A stretch of 43,020 bases of DNA from Seison nebaliae. Taxonomy: Eukaryota; Rotifera; Pararotatoria; Seisonacea; Seisonidae. The notes under the pieces were generated by a model. The model was not told where the DNA came from, ran no database searches, and worked only from the letters and a program-made list of their open reading frames with translations. Where the stretch lies: the NCBI GenBank assembly GCA_023231475.1, contig JALJEE010000143.1, forward strand, positions 1 to 43,020, in the 5' to 3' direction. Made by a program: the position numbers and the translations under genes. Each line of letters starts with the position of its first letter. Position 1 is the first letter of the stretch. This document shows positions 23,010 through 35,000 of the stretch, in pieces.

Positions 23010-24392
23010 TTTATATGCGGAAAACGATTGTTTCCCATGTAAATGTCGCCAGGTTCATTTAGATGGCTGAGAACTCCGTCAATGACTAACCCAAAAAACC
23101 AAGGACCTAGAATGGTACCTTGACGAACACCAGAGTTGATGAAAAAAATCACTGTTCTCGTTTCCAATGACGACGCTCCCCAGAAATTCGTAACAAAGAT
23201 GGTAAAGAAATGTGAGAAAAGGGGCTTTCACCCCATGACGATTCAAGGCGAAGGATACATCTATCGAATCAAATGCTTTAGAAGCGTCGAGAAAAAGAAG
23301 ATGTACCGAGACATTTTGCTCCTTAGCGCATGATATAAGTGAGCGAAGAAGGAAAAGAAGAGGATATGTACCTCGGCAAGGTGATCGATAAGCGAATTGG
23401 TATGACAAAAAATGTTACGGTAACGAAACAAAATAAGATCACGAACGGAGAGATACATATGGGACGATAGGAATCTAAAGATAAAGAATCTAAATTCGAC
23501 TTCTTAAGAATGGGAATTATTTTGAACTGGAAGGAAGTGGAGGAAAATTGGTCTTCCAGCAGAGCCAAATTAATGTGGTTGGTAAGACTCACAATCACTG
23601 CTGGTAAAACGTGCTGGATGAGTTTGATGCAGATACCATCAAGTCCATGTGTTTTCGAACCATCCAGTACAGAGATTGATTCGAAAACTTCTTGAGTTGA
23701 AAAGAAATTGAAATTGAAATCGTGAAACATAGACAGATTGAAGGGAGTAATCGTCTCGTCGTACATGTTAGAATGGAAATGAGAAGCGAATGAATCAATG
23801 GCAATTTTGGAATCATTAATCGTCGACCTGTTGCCAATGATCAGCTTCCAAATACCGGAAGATAAACAGGTTCTACTGATTTTGGATTCGAAAGTCAATC
23901 TCATTTCCTTACTGATCGGCGAAAATTTTTCCGGGAATGAAGAAGAGAAAGGGGGTTTGAAGGAGAGGGATCGTTACGAAAGTTTCTGAGATAACGTAAA
24001 GCTCGGAGCTTCAGATGACGAATAGAAGGAAAGTTCGGGATAGAAGAACATTGGAAATGATGACGTGGAATATTAGTAGATGAAAAGGAAGTGATAATGG
24101 AAAGTTGTTCGTTGGAAGGAAGGTGTTCGATGGTGGATGATACTTCGAAGAGAGTCATTTGCTGACGTTGGAAAGCAGATCTGCATGTTTTTTTTCGGAG
24201 AAGAGACATTCTTAGGACCGTCATAATGCGGAGAGACGGATGTGAACAAATAAAATGTGACCAAGGAAATGGGGAGATGGTCGGATTAAGAAGAAAAATT
24301 GGAATCGATCAGAATACTACAGTCGAAGATGGAAGATCTTAAATTGTCGCTGATAATAAAATGATCGATCCATGAACTACCAGCACGAGCCT
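23010..24392 (-). mobile_element. degenerate non-LTR retrotransposon (LINE) fragment, EN-RT
   Basis: Read on the minus strand, the high-coordinate end resembles the C-terminal end of an APE-type endonuclease: SSWIDHFIISDNL, then SDHLPISLV after an in-frame TAA (24286-24288). It is followed by the linker and the N-terminal half of a reverse transcriptase: KTHGLDGICIKLI, LKKSNLDSLSLDSYRPI, motif A FLDASKAFDSI, and motif B GVRQGTILGPWFFG near 23075-23125. Several frame changes are needed. The catalytic YxDD motif and everything beyond are absent, and the endonuclease N-terminal part is missing, so the copy is truncated at both ends and inactive. The subclass (CR1, Jockey or similar) is not resolved. 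Confidence 0.85.
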
Positions 24393-24743
24393 TAAAAAAT
24401 TGATAAAACTAATATTGATTAAAAATTTTGATAATTATCAATAAAAACATAATATATCACTCAATTATCAATTATGCTAATCTAATAATTAATCTAATAT
24501 TAGCGATTATTATGCTGTTTATCAGTAGCAAATCGCCTGTTATTATGACCTTTTATAATCACTGATTATTAACAATATATTACGTTTCAAAATTCATTAG
24601 GTATATTAAGAACATAAATGAAACATTTATTATAACATTTCATATTTTTCGAATGGTTATGTTTTATTTATTTCTTACTAATTGTTATTGTTAGGTTAAA
24701 GAAAAAAAGAAAATTTTTCTTCAATGTTTTATCTGTATTATTA
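24393..24743. other. AT-rich spacer between LINE fragment and Ig-like gene
   Basis: Strongly AT-rich, with many short ATTAAT/TAATTA words and no coding signal. TTTATT at 24663-24668 is AATAAA on the minus strand and probably the poly(A) signal of the Ig-like gene. Confidence 0.6.
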
Positions 24744-25382
24744 TTATTCAGCATAGAAAAAAATGGTTATTTTATGCGCTCCATAAACATTTGATGCCTC
24801 AAGAGTATAAGTTCCAACCATTCGTTTTTTGAACTGATCTATTGTCAATATTCCATTATGTACGTGAACACCTTTCGGAACATCTTTGTTATTTAATTTC
24901 CATTCGTACGTTATCGGCTTACTCCCTTCAGTTTCCATTACTTCCAATTCAAAAGGTTTACCAAAGGCTATGTGATAAATTCGGTTTTGAAGGAATAAAG
25001 CCGGTTTATGATGGTTTTCGACCATCAACGTTAAAGACACTTGATACGAACCATAGTTATTTGTGGCCGTAAGTGTATAAATTCCTTCCATTCTTTTTCT
25101 AAAATTATTAATTGAAAGGATTAATCCTTCACCTGTCACTCCGGAAGGCAATCGTTGGTTATTAAACTTCCAATGGTATTCTATCAACCCAGTACCTTGA
25201 ATTAATCTAACTTTAACATTACCAGCTCTTCCATATGAAAATTGGTAATTTTGTCTATCAACTTTCAACTTAGGTTTGTTTGAATTTTTTCCATATCCAA
25301 GATTTGTCGATTGACATAACACTGCAATGATCAATAAATAAATCATTTTTCTAGAATTGTTCGATGAATTCTTCTTTAACAA
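24744..25382 (-). CDS. secreted protein with two cysteine-free Ig-like domains
   Basis: A single open frame of 212 codons. A basic start and hydrophobic segment (IYLLIIAVLCQS, residues ~14-25) look like a signal peptide. Two Ig-like domains follow with an exact 90-residue period: W71 and W161 in YHWKFNNQRLP / YEWKLNNKDVP, and Y102 and Y192 in MEGIYTLTATNNYG / MVGTYTLEASNVYG. This matches the W, L.I and Y.x.A.N..G skeleton of I-set domains. Both disulfide cysteines are missing in both domains, and the only Cys (C23) is in the signal peptide. There is no transmembrane segment or anchor after domain 2, so secretion is predicted. The gene has no intron. A poly(A) signal lies ~75 bp downstream. 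The ligand and role are unknown. A broken relative lies at 41130-42189. Confidence 0.75.
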   Translation of the reverse strand: MLKKNSSNNSRKMIYLLIIAVLCQSTNLGYGKNSNKPKLKVDRQNYQFSYGRAGNVKVRLIQGTGLIEYHWKFNNQRLPSGVTGEGLILSINNFRKRMEGIYTLTATNNYGSYQVSLTLMVENHHKPALFLQNRIYHIAFGKPFELEVMETEGSKPITYEWKLNNKDVPKGVHVHNGILTIDQFKKRMVGTYTLEASNVYGAHKITIFFYAE

Positions 25383-26497
25383 TTTAATAAATTTTTTCCC
25401 ATTTTAAATAGTAAGATTATGCAAATTGAGTCATCCTTCAAATTAGTAACAGTTTGAAAAACATTCTAGTCGTCGTAGTTTAATTTGATTGTTCCCCATC
25501 TAATCTGAAGTGATTGCCACTTAATAATATTTTGACGAAGGTGACATTTGCGATAATGTTTATCTTAAACAATCTTGGCCGTCATCCTGGAAAAGTGAAT
25601 TTATTATTTCTTTCAAAACTCATAAACTTCCATTTTCATAGAGGACATGATTGGAGGTTTTCGTAACTTTCGATCATCATAGTATGGTAGATTAGGTGAT
25701 GCGTTTTACATGTCATTCACAATGTGAGTGTTTCCGATCGTCTAGTTTTTTAAATAAAAAACTTAAACGTTTTTCAACTATTCAAATATATTCAACTTCG
25801 ATTTATAATATTCTCCCTGATGATTTATAGTATAGTTATGACTTATGATTTTATAATATGTTTATGTGGAAGATTATATAGTGCTGGGGAGAAAAAAAGA
25901 TGAATTGTGTAGACTGTGATTTTTTATTGTGAAATAAATAAATAAATAAATAAAGAGGAATTAAATAACATAATAAATCTAATTTGCTTTAAAATCGAGT
26001 AAAGAGAATGATCATCGTCCACTTATGGTAACTTTGCTTTTCTGTTGTCAATGATGTGTTATTTCGCAAGTTCTTCAATTGTTGACTGTTCCATTTGATT
26101 GGCTTTGACATACCAACTTCCTCCCCCTCAGAACATATAGCATGGGGAGGAAGATACTATCCTATCGGCGATTTCGATGATTGAGAAATGCCGATAGGAA
26201 TGAGAGAACTTTAAATTATTTCCCATTGTGGGAAAAAAAACTGTTTGTGAAAAGCGTAAAAAGAATTAAAATGATCTTTTTCCTTACAATTCTTCTTATT
26301 TATCTACTGCACTAGACAATTGAACAACAACATTATTCGCATTTTGCGCCCTGAAATATTGGGGAAAATCGACGTGTAATTAACCGTCAGTTAATAAAAA
26401 ATTAGGTGGATTTAAATCACTATCTTCACCACAACATAAAACAACCGCTGTAACATTTCTATTTTAAATTCAAATTTCAAGCTTACATTATAAAAAC
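25383..26497. other. intergenic region with a hairpin cluster
   Basis: Mostly AT-rich without coding potential, and with an (AAAT)n run at about 25932-25954. Between 26117 and 26235 lie three successive perfect or near-perfect inverted repeats, listed separately, in a locally less A+T-rich patch about 260-380 bp before the METTL1 start codon. Confidence 0.5.
26117..26235. repeat. cluster of three hairpins upstream of METTL1
   Basis: Hairpin 1 is CTTCCTCCCC (26117-26126) with GGGGAGGAAG (26144-26153), a perfect 10-bp stem and 17-nt loop. Hairpin 2 is TCCTATCGGC (26160-26169) with GCCGATAGGA (26190-26199), extended by ATTTC (26171-26175) with GAAAT (26185-26189): 15 bp with one bulged G and a 9-nt loop. 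Hairpin 3 is TTTCCCA (26219-26225) with TGGGAAA (26229-26235), a perfect 7-bp stem. Long A and T runs follow. The arrangement suggests a structured non-coding RNA or a structured leader. It does not match snRNA sequences I know. Confidence 0.7.
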
Positions 26498-27334
26498 ATG
26501 GAAGATGACATAATTACCATTAATTCCTTACCTCAAAAAAAATTCTATAGACAACGTGCTCATGTTAATCCGATTTCGGATCATGTTCTCGAATAGTTAA
26601 TTTTTGTTTGAAATGAATATTCTAAAGTTCACTCAGTCCCTTACATCCGAACGATTACGATTGGACGAAATTATTTCCCTCAATAAAATCAAGTGAGAAA
26701 GTTCAATTTTTGGATGTGGGTTGTGGTTATGGCGGTCTCTTGTTTCATTTGGGAGAAGAATATCCCGAGAAATATTCATTAGGTCTCGAAATTCGAATAA
26801 AAGTATGTGATTATGTTCAAGATAAAATAAAAGTTTTGAGAAGACAAAGAAATGAAATTATTACAACTACAACGGAAAAGATACGTAAATTTAATACAGA
26901 TTATGAAAATATTGCATGTATTCGATGTAATGCGATGAAACATTTAACTAACTTCTTTTACAAATCCCAAGTTCATTTTCTTTAGTAATCTGTCAAGAAA
27001 AACTATTTTGTTGAAGTTAGAGAAAATTTTCTTTCTATATCCAGATCCTCATTTCAAAAAGGAGAAACACAAATGGAGAATTATTAGTGAGAAGAGTTTA
27101 AATGAATTCTCATTTATTTTGAAGAATGGTGGACGCATTTACATTGTAACAGACGTGAAAGATTTATATGAATGGATGACAAAACATTTTAATGATCATC
27201 CTTCCTTCTCTGTCATTGACGATTTGAAGGACGATAAATTGTCAAAATATCTGTTAAATGTAACTGAAGAAGGAAAGAAGGTGGAAAGGAATTCTGGTGA
27301 GCATTTTATGGCTGCTTATGAAAAAATAAAATAA
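26498..27334 (+). CDS. tRNA (guanine-N7-)-methyltransferase, METTL1/Trm8 (3 exons)
   Basis: The catalytic subunit forms m7G46 in the variable loop of tRNAs, working with a WD-repeat partner (WDR4/Trm82) and S-adenosylmethionine. Exons 26498-26595, 26637-26970 and 27017-27334 total 750 nt, or 249 residues, slightly shorter than the human protein (276). Diagnostic blocks are the N-terminal PQKKFYRQRAHVNPISDH, the SAM-binding VGCGYGG (residues 60-66), LGLEIRIKVCDYVQDKI, NIACIRCNAMKHL, FFLYPDPHFKKEKHKWR, and a C-terminal EEGKKVERNSG. Introns are 41 and 46 bp. The start is the first Met before the conserved RQRAH block. A poly(A) signal lies at 27447-27452. NAXE follows on the same strand. Assignment is firm. 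Confidence 0.95.
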
Positions 27335-28066
27335 TTTTCTTAATATATATCTATTTAAATAATTTACATTTCTTTCTTTTAATTAATCGTTCTCCTTCAA
27401 TATTGTACAACTTATTTTTCATAGATCATTTAAAAATTTGAATTTTAATAAAACGTTTTCTTCTAGTCTGACTTGGAAAATTGTTACAAACATAAATTAT
27501 CGATGAAAATAATAAAACTATATTTTGAATGATGACATTTCAGAGAAATTCTAATTTGCTTTCATTCACTCTTTTATCGCTAACTACCGATATTTGAAAT
27601 TAGTTCGTAACAAATTCTAATTAACAAAAAGAATACAAAATAATTCATTATAAAAATTAACACCAAATTACTTTTACACCTTTCCACTCATAATTTTTCC
27701 TATTCGAAAATTGAAAGGAAACTATTTTAAAATACACCAAATACTTTGATTATTAACGAAAAATATTAGTAGATGATTTTTAAACCCATAATGGAAATAA
27801 AAAATGTAAGTTTATAAGAATAACTTAATTTCGATAGAAGAAAAGAAAGATCGGCAGAAACTTTTTTTGTAGTTTATTAATAGCATTCATGATGTTATAG
27901 TATGTATACAGATAATAACATATGTATAGTCATCTAAATTGAGTATATGAAAAATTACGAAATTAGATTTTTTAAATATCTTTCAAAAAATTATTAATTT
28001 AATTCGAAATATTTTAGGGGAAATTTCAAATTTTAAGTTTATATTTAAAAATTTTTTTTTATTTGA
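27335..28066. other. spacer between METTL1 and NAXE
   Basis: METTL1 3' UTR with poly(A) signal at 27447-27452, then AT-rich sequence without coding signal, and presumably the NAXE promoter. A poly-T tract lies just before the NAXE start codon. Confidence 0.5.
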
Positions 28067-28816
28067 ATGTCCATTAAACAACTTTCGAAATCATCGTTAC
28101 GACTGATGTCATCGACAATGCGTTATTTGAAACAAGATGAAGCGAAAGCGATTGATGAGAAATTATTTAACGAATATCGATATTCGGTGGATCAGTTGAT
28201 GGAATTAGCCGGATTAAGTTGTGCTGAGTCGATAGCTGACCAATTTAAAAAGGAGAAGAAAATTCTGATAGTTTGTGGACCAGGTAATAATGGTGGAGAT
28301 GGTATAGTTTGTGGGAGACATTTGAAATTATTTGGCTATGAACCGACTGTCATTTATTTGAAAGAAACTAAAAATGATCTGTATCTTCGATTGTTACATC
28401 AAATCAATTCAATGAATATAAAAATTATTCGAAATGAGAGTGAATTAACAGATCAATTTACAAATAGTGAAGTGATTGTTGATGCGATTTTTGGATTTAG
28501 TTTCCGTTCTGATGGTATTATTCGTTCACCGTATAAAGAATTGATCGATCGAATGATTGAGAGTAAAAAGAGAATTTGTTCGATCGATGTGCCATCTGGT
28601 TGGGATGTGGAGAAAGGTCCCCATCGATCAGATATGTCGTACATTTCACCAGAAATGTTAATTTCGTTGACTGCACCGAAAGAATGTGCGAAATATTTCG
28701 AGGGACAATTCCATTATTTGGGTGGACGATTCATCGATGAAATCTTTAAAGAAAAATTTAATCTCCTCTCACTTCCATCCTTTGAATCGACGAGACAATC
28801 TGTCAGAATGAAATGA
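28067..28816 (+). CDS. NAD(P)H-hydrate epimerase (NAXE / AIBP, YjeF_N domain)
   Basis: NAXE interconverts the R and S forms of hydrated NAD(P)H so that the ATP/ADP-dependent dehydratase can restore the cofactor. In animals it is found in mitochondria and is also secreted as apoA-I-binding protein. One exon encodes 249 residues. A short Ser/Arg-rich N-terminal segment (about 1-18) may be a targeting peptide. The YjeF_N fold shows YLKQDEAKAIDEKLFNEY, VDQLMELAGLSCAESIA, the loop VCGPGNNGGDGIVCGRHL, the catalytic-site Asp region VDAIFGFSF, SIDVPSGWDVEKG, LISLTAPKECAKYF and HYLGGRF. Length matches the domain plus leader. Unlike its neighbours it has no intron. A poly(A) signal is at 28911-28916. 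Confidence 0.95.
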   Translation: MSIKQLSKSSLRLMSSTMRYLKQDEAKAIDEKLFNEYRYSVDQLMELAGLSCAESIADQFKKEKKILIVCGPGNNGGDGIVCGRHLKLFGYEPTVIYLKETKNDLYLRLLHQINSMNIKIIRNESELTDQFTNSEVIVDAIFGFSFRSDGIIRSPYKELIDRMIESKKRICSIDVPSGWDVEKGPHRSDMSYISPEMLISLTAPKECAKYFEGQFHYLGGRFIDEIFKEKFNLLSLPSFESTRQSVRMK

Positions 28817-28910
28817 ATCAATTAATGGATTGGGAGGAATGGAAAATGGAAATGAAATTGGAAATTTTGTTTTATAGAAGAAATTCCAATATTTATTTCT
28901 TGACATTTTC

Positions 28911-28916
28911 AATAAA
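28911..28916 (+). terminator. poly(A) signal of NAXE
   Basis: AATAAA about 95 bases after the NAXE stop codon. Confidence 0.65.
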
Positions 28917-28993
28917 GATTGAAGAAGTTTTGAATTAGAAATTATTTGTTAGAATTATTGAGAAGAAATTCATTCATTCATTTATTCATTCTG

Positions 28994-29018
28994 TCTCTCT
29001 CTCTCTCTCTCTCTCTCT
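28994..29018. repeat. (TC)n microsatellite
   Basis: An uninterrupted TC tract in the spacer between NAXE and the coiled-coil gene. Related CT/GA tracts lie at 31951-31964, 32121-32150 and 35958-35980. Confidence 0.9.
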
Positions 29019-29092
29019 TGTCGTCGAAAGTAATATTTTATGATAATTATACAAGAACAAGTAAAGAAAGAGAATTTGTTTTGTTAGTTGAT

Positions 29093-32000
29093 ATGACGAC
29101 GGATAAGTTAAGAGGAAAATTCTCTCAGATATTACGTGCATTCTCCATTTCTCCTTCGAATGGTGAAGGTGATTGTGAGTATAAAGAGAAACACATCCAC
29201 CAGTAATAAATTAGTGGAATTGTATTGGAGTATTTTCTTGTTTGAGTGAAGAAAGAACGTTGTCGACGAAGTTTAATGAATTGAAAATTGACGAGTATAA
29301 AGAAGAAATAAAAGGAAGAATTATTGACTTATCGTCAAATATCGTAATTGTTTATCGTCGTTCGTATCCATATGGAATAGCTATTCATCATCCTCATTAT
29401 TTGTCATTAATTTATCGAAGGAAATCTAATTCTCTTCAATTGTAATGAATCTATCGCCAATTAAGAATGGCGGTGATGGTGCAACGAATGAAGAGGAAGA
29501 GGAAGATGATGATCCTTATCAACAAAGTACAAATTCATTAGAATTCAATGCATCTGGTGCGACAACACAACGTTCGTTGAATGAGGAGCAATCTAAGAAG
29601 AATAGTTTGAGTCGTTTACCACACTTCAAATGTTCTTTCTTATTATTTTTCAAAAAATTTTCTTCATTTACAAATATTTTTAGCGTTCGGTCGTCATTCG
29701 AAGAAAGAACGAAATCGAAGTACGACAAGTGGGGGAACGCCGAGAAGTGGAAATTCAGTTTTTGGATCTTTGAAGAAATTGGTTCGCTCATCTTTCCGTC
29801 GAAGTGGTAAGAGGAAAAAAGGTCATACAGATCGAAGTTCCGGTCAATTATCAACTCGATCGTTCGATAATGACAATTCATCAATTTCTCGATTATCGAT
29901 CGATCAAGATTTTCAAGATCTCTATAAATCCAGTAAAGGTGAATCGCTTCAATATGGATTGGATGAATATGATGAACAAATTAATTATGATAGTGATGAA
30001 ATGAAGAATTATGGGAATCATGGACTATTAAATCCGATATCGACTGATTCATCTCAAAATGAAGATAATGATGAGAATGAAGAAGAAGAAGATGGTGAAG
30101 TAGAGAAGGAGGTGGAGAAGAGTGAGAAGAATAGTGAAATGAATGAATTATATGAGAGTAATGGATTAACATCGGCTGTTTCTCAAAAAGGAAAGAAAGT
30201 TGATGGAAATGAACCGTCGTCATCATCGTCGGTAGGAACGAGAACAACATCAACATCAGAAGAAGAAAATTTGTTTGTTGGAGCGTCATCAGAAATTTTG
30301 AATGATTCATCCAGTTCATCATCTGTAAATAAATCATTGAAAGTACGAGGAGTTTATGATGATGTTGAGAATGGTGGAAATTATATGGAGGAAGAAGATG
30401 TGAAAGAATTGGATCGAAGTGAAGATTTCGAAGAGAAATCTCATCAATCTCATTTTTATGGAAATATTTCGAATCGAATCAATGATGATATAATCGACGA
30501 CGATAATAACAATAACAATAATGATGATGATAGTGATGATGAAATTGTTAATAATGATCATCATCAAAGTTCAGATTTCTCTGCAAAATATGAAGAGATT
30601 TCTGATCGATCAACACAAAGATCAACAATTCATCATCGTCATGAAGACGAACAACAACAACAAGATGATGAGAATATATCGAGGAGTAATCTCCTTCCAA
30701 AATTGAATGTTCATCATCATCATCATCATTCTCCTCCTTCTATTGGAACAACAACAACAACTATAACAACAACAACAACAAATACATCAACAGGAAATTA
30801 TTTGAAACCAATTCCTCTTCGAACATTTGCTAATAATAATGATAATGATATGAATCAAATGTCAGATATGTATAAGAATATTCCGTTATTCAATGATCAA
30901 TTGACAAATAAGAAATTGAGAGAATCGAAAGATAGTTTAACAGTTAATGTCGATTATGATACAACGAACGACCAAACGTCTTCACATTTCCGTCCATTGA
31001 AAAATGAGAATGAATTACATGGGAAGAAATTGAAGAAACGAAGTCGACATCAATCGAAAAAGAAGCGATCATTCAAACATTCGAAACATCGTAAACATTC
31101 TGACGATGACGATGATGATGATGATGATGATGATGATGATAATGATGATGATGAAGATCTGTCGAAAATTAAGAGAAAAAATAAAAATCATTCAAATATC
31201 GTTAATGTTCATGAGAATAACAGAGAGATATTCGACAGTTATTATTCAATGACACGAAGTGGTCGAAGTGACTTGAGTATAAGAACACCTCGATTAGAGA
31301 AACCGTTAACTGATTCCGCTGGACTGGCATCTTCCTCATCACCTCACCATCAACATCATAATAATATTGATAATAATGTGGGAGGTGTGGATAATGATCA
31401 CCGTTATTCTACTAATCCAATTCGACGACAACATTCGATGACGGTCGATCGATTTCGTGCTCCTCTCTCCTTCCTCAAATGTCAATCAAATAAATTACCA
31501 ACGTCCTTCATAGGCAACTATCATCCAGATTATAATTCGATGGTTTGTTCTTCTTTTCCCTTTGAAACACTTGGAAAATAAGTCTCCTATTCATTCGTTT
31601 CTATGTCGCACATTTCTCCTTCTTCTCTTAAATCACCTGAATCCTTAAATCATTTCAATGTAATTCCTATTCCTTCATTTATTGCCGAATCGATCCATTT
31701 TCACTAATTTCTTATTATTTGATCATTGCAAATAATTGAAGGGGAAATTTATTAGAAGTATGATTAGGAAATCGAATATGGAACAATCAATTCTTTAACA
31801 TTCCCATGAACTACACATTCTTATCCACTTACAGCAAAGTTTTTCCAATTCCATTTAATTCTCCATAAAATCAATGAAATCATTTTCAGAGAATGATATT
31901 TATATATATATTAGGAATAAGCATGAGAGAGGATGTCAAGAGACGAAATTAGAGAGAGAGAGGGGGAAATGAGAGTCGTAGTAGAGAAATAAATTCATGT

Positions 32001-35000
32001 TCCTCTCATTCAACCAGAGCGAGATAGTCTTAGGGAATTACCGTAATTATTTTTGTAGTTGTCATGGAAATGAAAAAATTGAAATTCTTTTTTATTTGCT
32101 TCTCATGTATCTCTCCTCCATCTTCTCTCTCTCTCGCTCTCTCTCTCTCCTTCTCTAATTCATTCAGTTTTTCTTTTTTTCTTTCTTTATATGTCCATGT
32201 TCCATTCGTCCGAAACTTTTACAAATATCGTGTGTGAAGTAAAAGAAGTTTCATAAATTTTAATTTATTTCAATTTATCTTTCTATTCAGTCTTTAAGTC
32301 AACTCGACTATGTTTTCTTATCAAGAACTTTTCTATTTGTTTTCTATAAATATATTTCATCTTAAATCACATCTTCAACAGACTTATCAATTTTTCTTTA
32401 ATAATTCACCTCATGGAATCTGATCCAGTAAATATTTTACATTCCCATGAGATTAACGAGAAAGTATTAGAATAGAAAGAGAGAATTAATTAGGCGTTTG
32501 ATTGAATTGTAATGATTAATTCTATTCTCTTCCTTAATGGTGGTAATAAAGAATGAAATGTTTTCTTCTTCCGACTAATTAGGAGAGACTGTTCTCTTAT
32601 TTTTTTTAATAGTTCAGTTGATTCTTATTGTGTCGATCGAAATTTATAGAATCTTTAAAAAGAAAAATTGAGAAATTTTATTAAAAGAAATTTCTTTTGT
32701 TCTTTTAGATATTTTCATGATCTGTTTGTTACTAACATATTTTCTCATCTCGTCATTTTTATTTGGCATTGTTGTTTCTATGATACCGTAAGTAGTTGTG
32801 TCATGATTGTGTCGTCAATAAAAATATGGAAATAATCTTAAGGAATTTATCATGGAAATGTCGATAATAAATTTGAAAGGAACAACTTTCCATTTGACAT
32901 TTTCTTCCTTTTCTTAATGTTATCCAACTGCATTTTCTTCTCGTAACTGTCTAAACTAAAACTTCTCCTTATATTTTAACAAAAACGAATTTATTAGAAG
33001 CATCGTCTAAATTCTTATCGATCATCAACCAATCTCGTCCCATCCACCAAACATCATGAGAATACGTATCATAACATCCTTTATGAATTGAAACAACAGG
33101 AATTGATTAATCGTCGTCTCTCATATCAAGTGCGTGAAGGGAGTGAGGTGAATAGTCAGATAAAATATCGGACACGTCATTTGGAGAACGAGAATCGATT
33201 GAAAGACGAAGAGATTCATAGATTAAAGAAGAAATTGAATAGTAGTGAACTCACAAACAACTTCCACCAACACAAGAATCATCACAACTCCAATTTAATT
33301 ATGAATCTTGAAAAAAAGTTGTCAAATTGTGAGAATGATTATAATCGTCTTCTTCACACTATGCCCACTGGTGCCACTAACGACAATTTCTCATCATCTT
33401 ATAATAATAATAATAATGATAATAATAATGTTGTTTCTCCATCGTCATATCGTCGTCGTGGTAGTCGAATTGGTTGTGGAGTTTACAAGAAAACTTCACC
33501 ATCATCATCTTCACCATTAACGATGGCACATTCCATGACATCATTAACATCGCCAAAGAATCATCATCATAAATCGAAATCGTTTAATAATTCAGAAGTT
33601 GAGAGATTGGAGTCGTTGTTGACTGAACAATATGAGGAGAATAATGATTTGAAGAAAGAGTTGAAAATGTGTCGAATGAGATTAGATGAGAATGAGATTG
33701 TAATTAAATCCTTCAATAAACGTTATGAAGAGATTGAAAAACGTTTGCAATTCGAAAAGAATTGTAACGGAAATCGACGTCCCTCATTCCACGACAACGA
33801 GAAGAGTTCATGGAATTCGCAAATAAATGATGGAAATAATTTAGCGACGACGAAAGTGTCGATGGCAGCGAAATCATTGATGAAAAAGATCGAACATGAG
33901 AGAGATGAAGCGTTACGTGAATTGAGAAATCGGACGAAAGAGAACGACGGATTGAAGCGAAAGATGACGGAAGAGATTGAACGTTTCGTTCAAATGGAAG
34001 GAAATCTCACGGGAAAATTGAATGATTTTGAAGAGACGATCAATTGTTTGAATAAGGAACGACAAAATGATGTTGATCGTCATCGGAATGTGGTGCAACG
34101 ATTGAATAATTGTGAGCGTCAATTGTATGAGAAGGAGAATGATATGCAAATATTGGAGAAGAAGTTAATGGAAGAAGAGAAGATGCGAAATGTTTCCAAC
34201 GAAGAATTTACGAGTCAAAATCGGAAATTGAATATGTTACGTCAAGAGTTGCAGAATACGGAATTGGAACGACGTCGTTGTGACGAAGAATTGATTCAGA
34301 AGAAGAGATTTTTGGAGAGTAATGAAATGAATTTAAATGAATTGAAGAATGAAAAGACGACAATGTCGACGAATTGTCAACGATTGATGATGGAGAAAGA
34401 TCGACTGATAAATGATTTGGATGAGATGAGTGAGAGATTACATCGATTCGATGAAGATAATTGTCGTTTGCAAAAAGAGTTACATGAGAAACAATTCCAA
34501 ATGGATTCGATGAATAATCGATTAAATGACGAACGATTATTGAATGATAAGAATGAGACGGATAAACTTTCGTTGTCGAAACAATTTTCCAATTTGAAAG
34601 AGAGATATGATGAATTGCAGAATGAGATGAGAATGATTGAGAACAAATTGAAGAATTCAACAGAAAGTATCACATCGATAATGAGAGAGAATCAAGATCT
34701 TCATAAAACCATCGACGATTATATTGAGAAGAAAGAACATGTTGATATGGAATTGGCGAAATATACGAACAAATTAGCGCAATGTAATCAACGAATAAAT
34801 GAGAGTGAGAAGAGAAACGAAGAATTGATTGATCGAACAAATTGTCAGGGAGCGGAACTGATCGAAAAAGGACGTGAATTGAATGAACGTGAAACAGAAA
34901 TTCGTCGTCTTCAATGTGAGTTGAATGAGAAGAAATTATCGAATGAATTAAATTTAAATAAGATCAAACAACTCAATGAACAACTCAATAATTCCGATTG

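Noticed and set aside
26100-26240. Possible spliceosomal snRNA at the hairpin cluster
   Set aside because: No conserved U1, U2, U4, U5, U11 or U12 signature and no clear Sm site, so it is kept only as an unassigned structured region.
30334-30567. Hydrophobic minus-strand ORF opposite the coiled-coil gene
   Set aside because: It is the complement of Asp/Asn triplet repeats in a coding exon, which read as Ile/Val on the other strand.
34208-34660. 150-codon minus-strand ORF
   Set aside because: Antisense shadow of the coiled-coil exon; the Ser/His/Ile composition follows from the Glu/Asn/Asp codons on the other strand.
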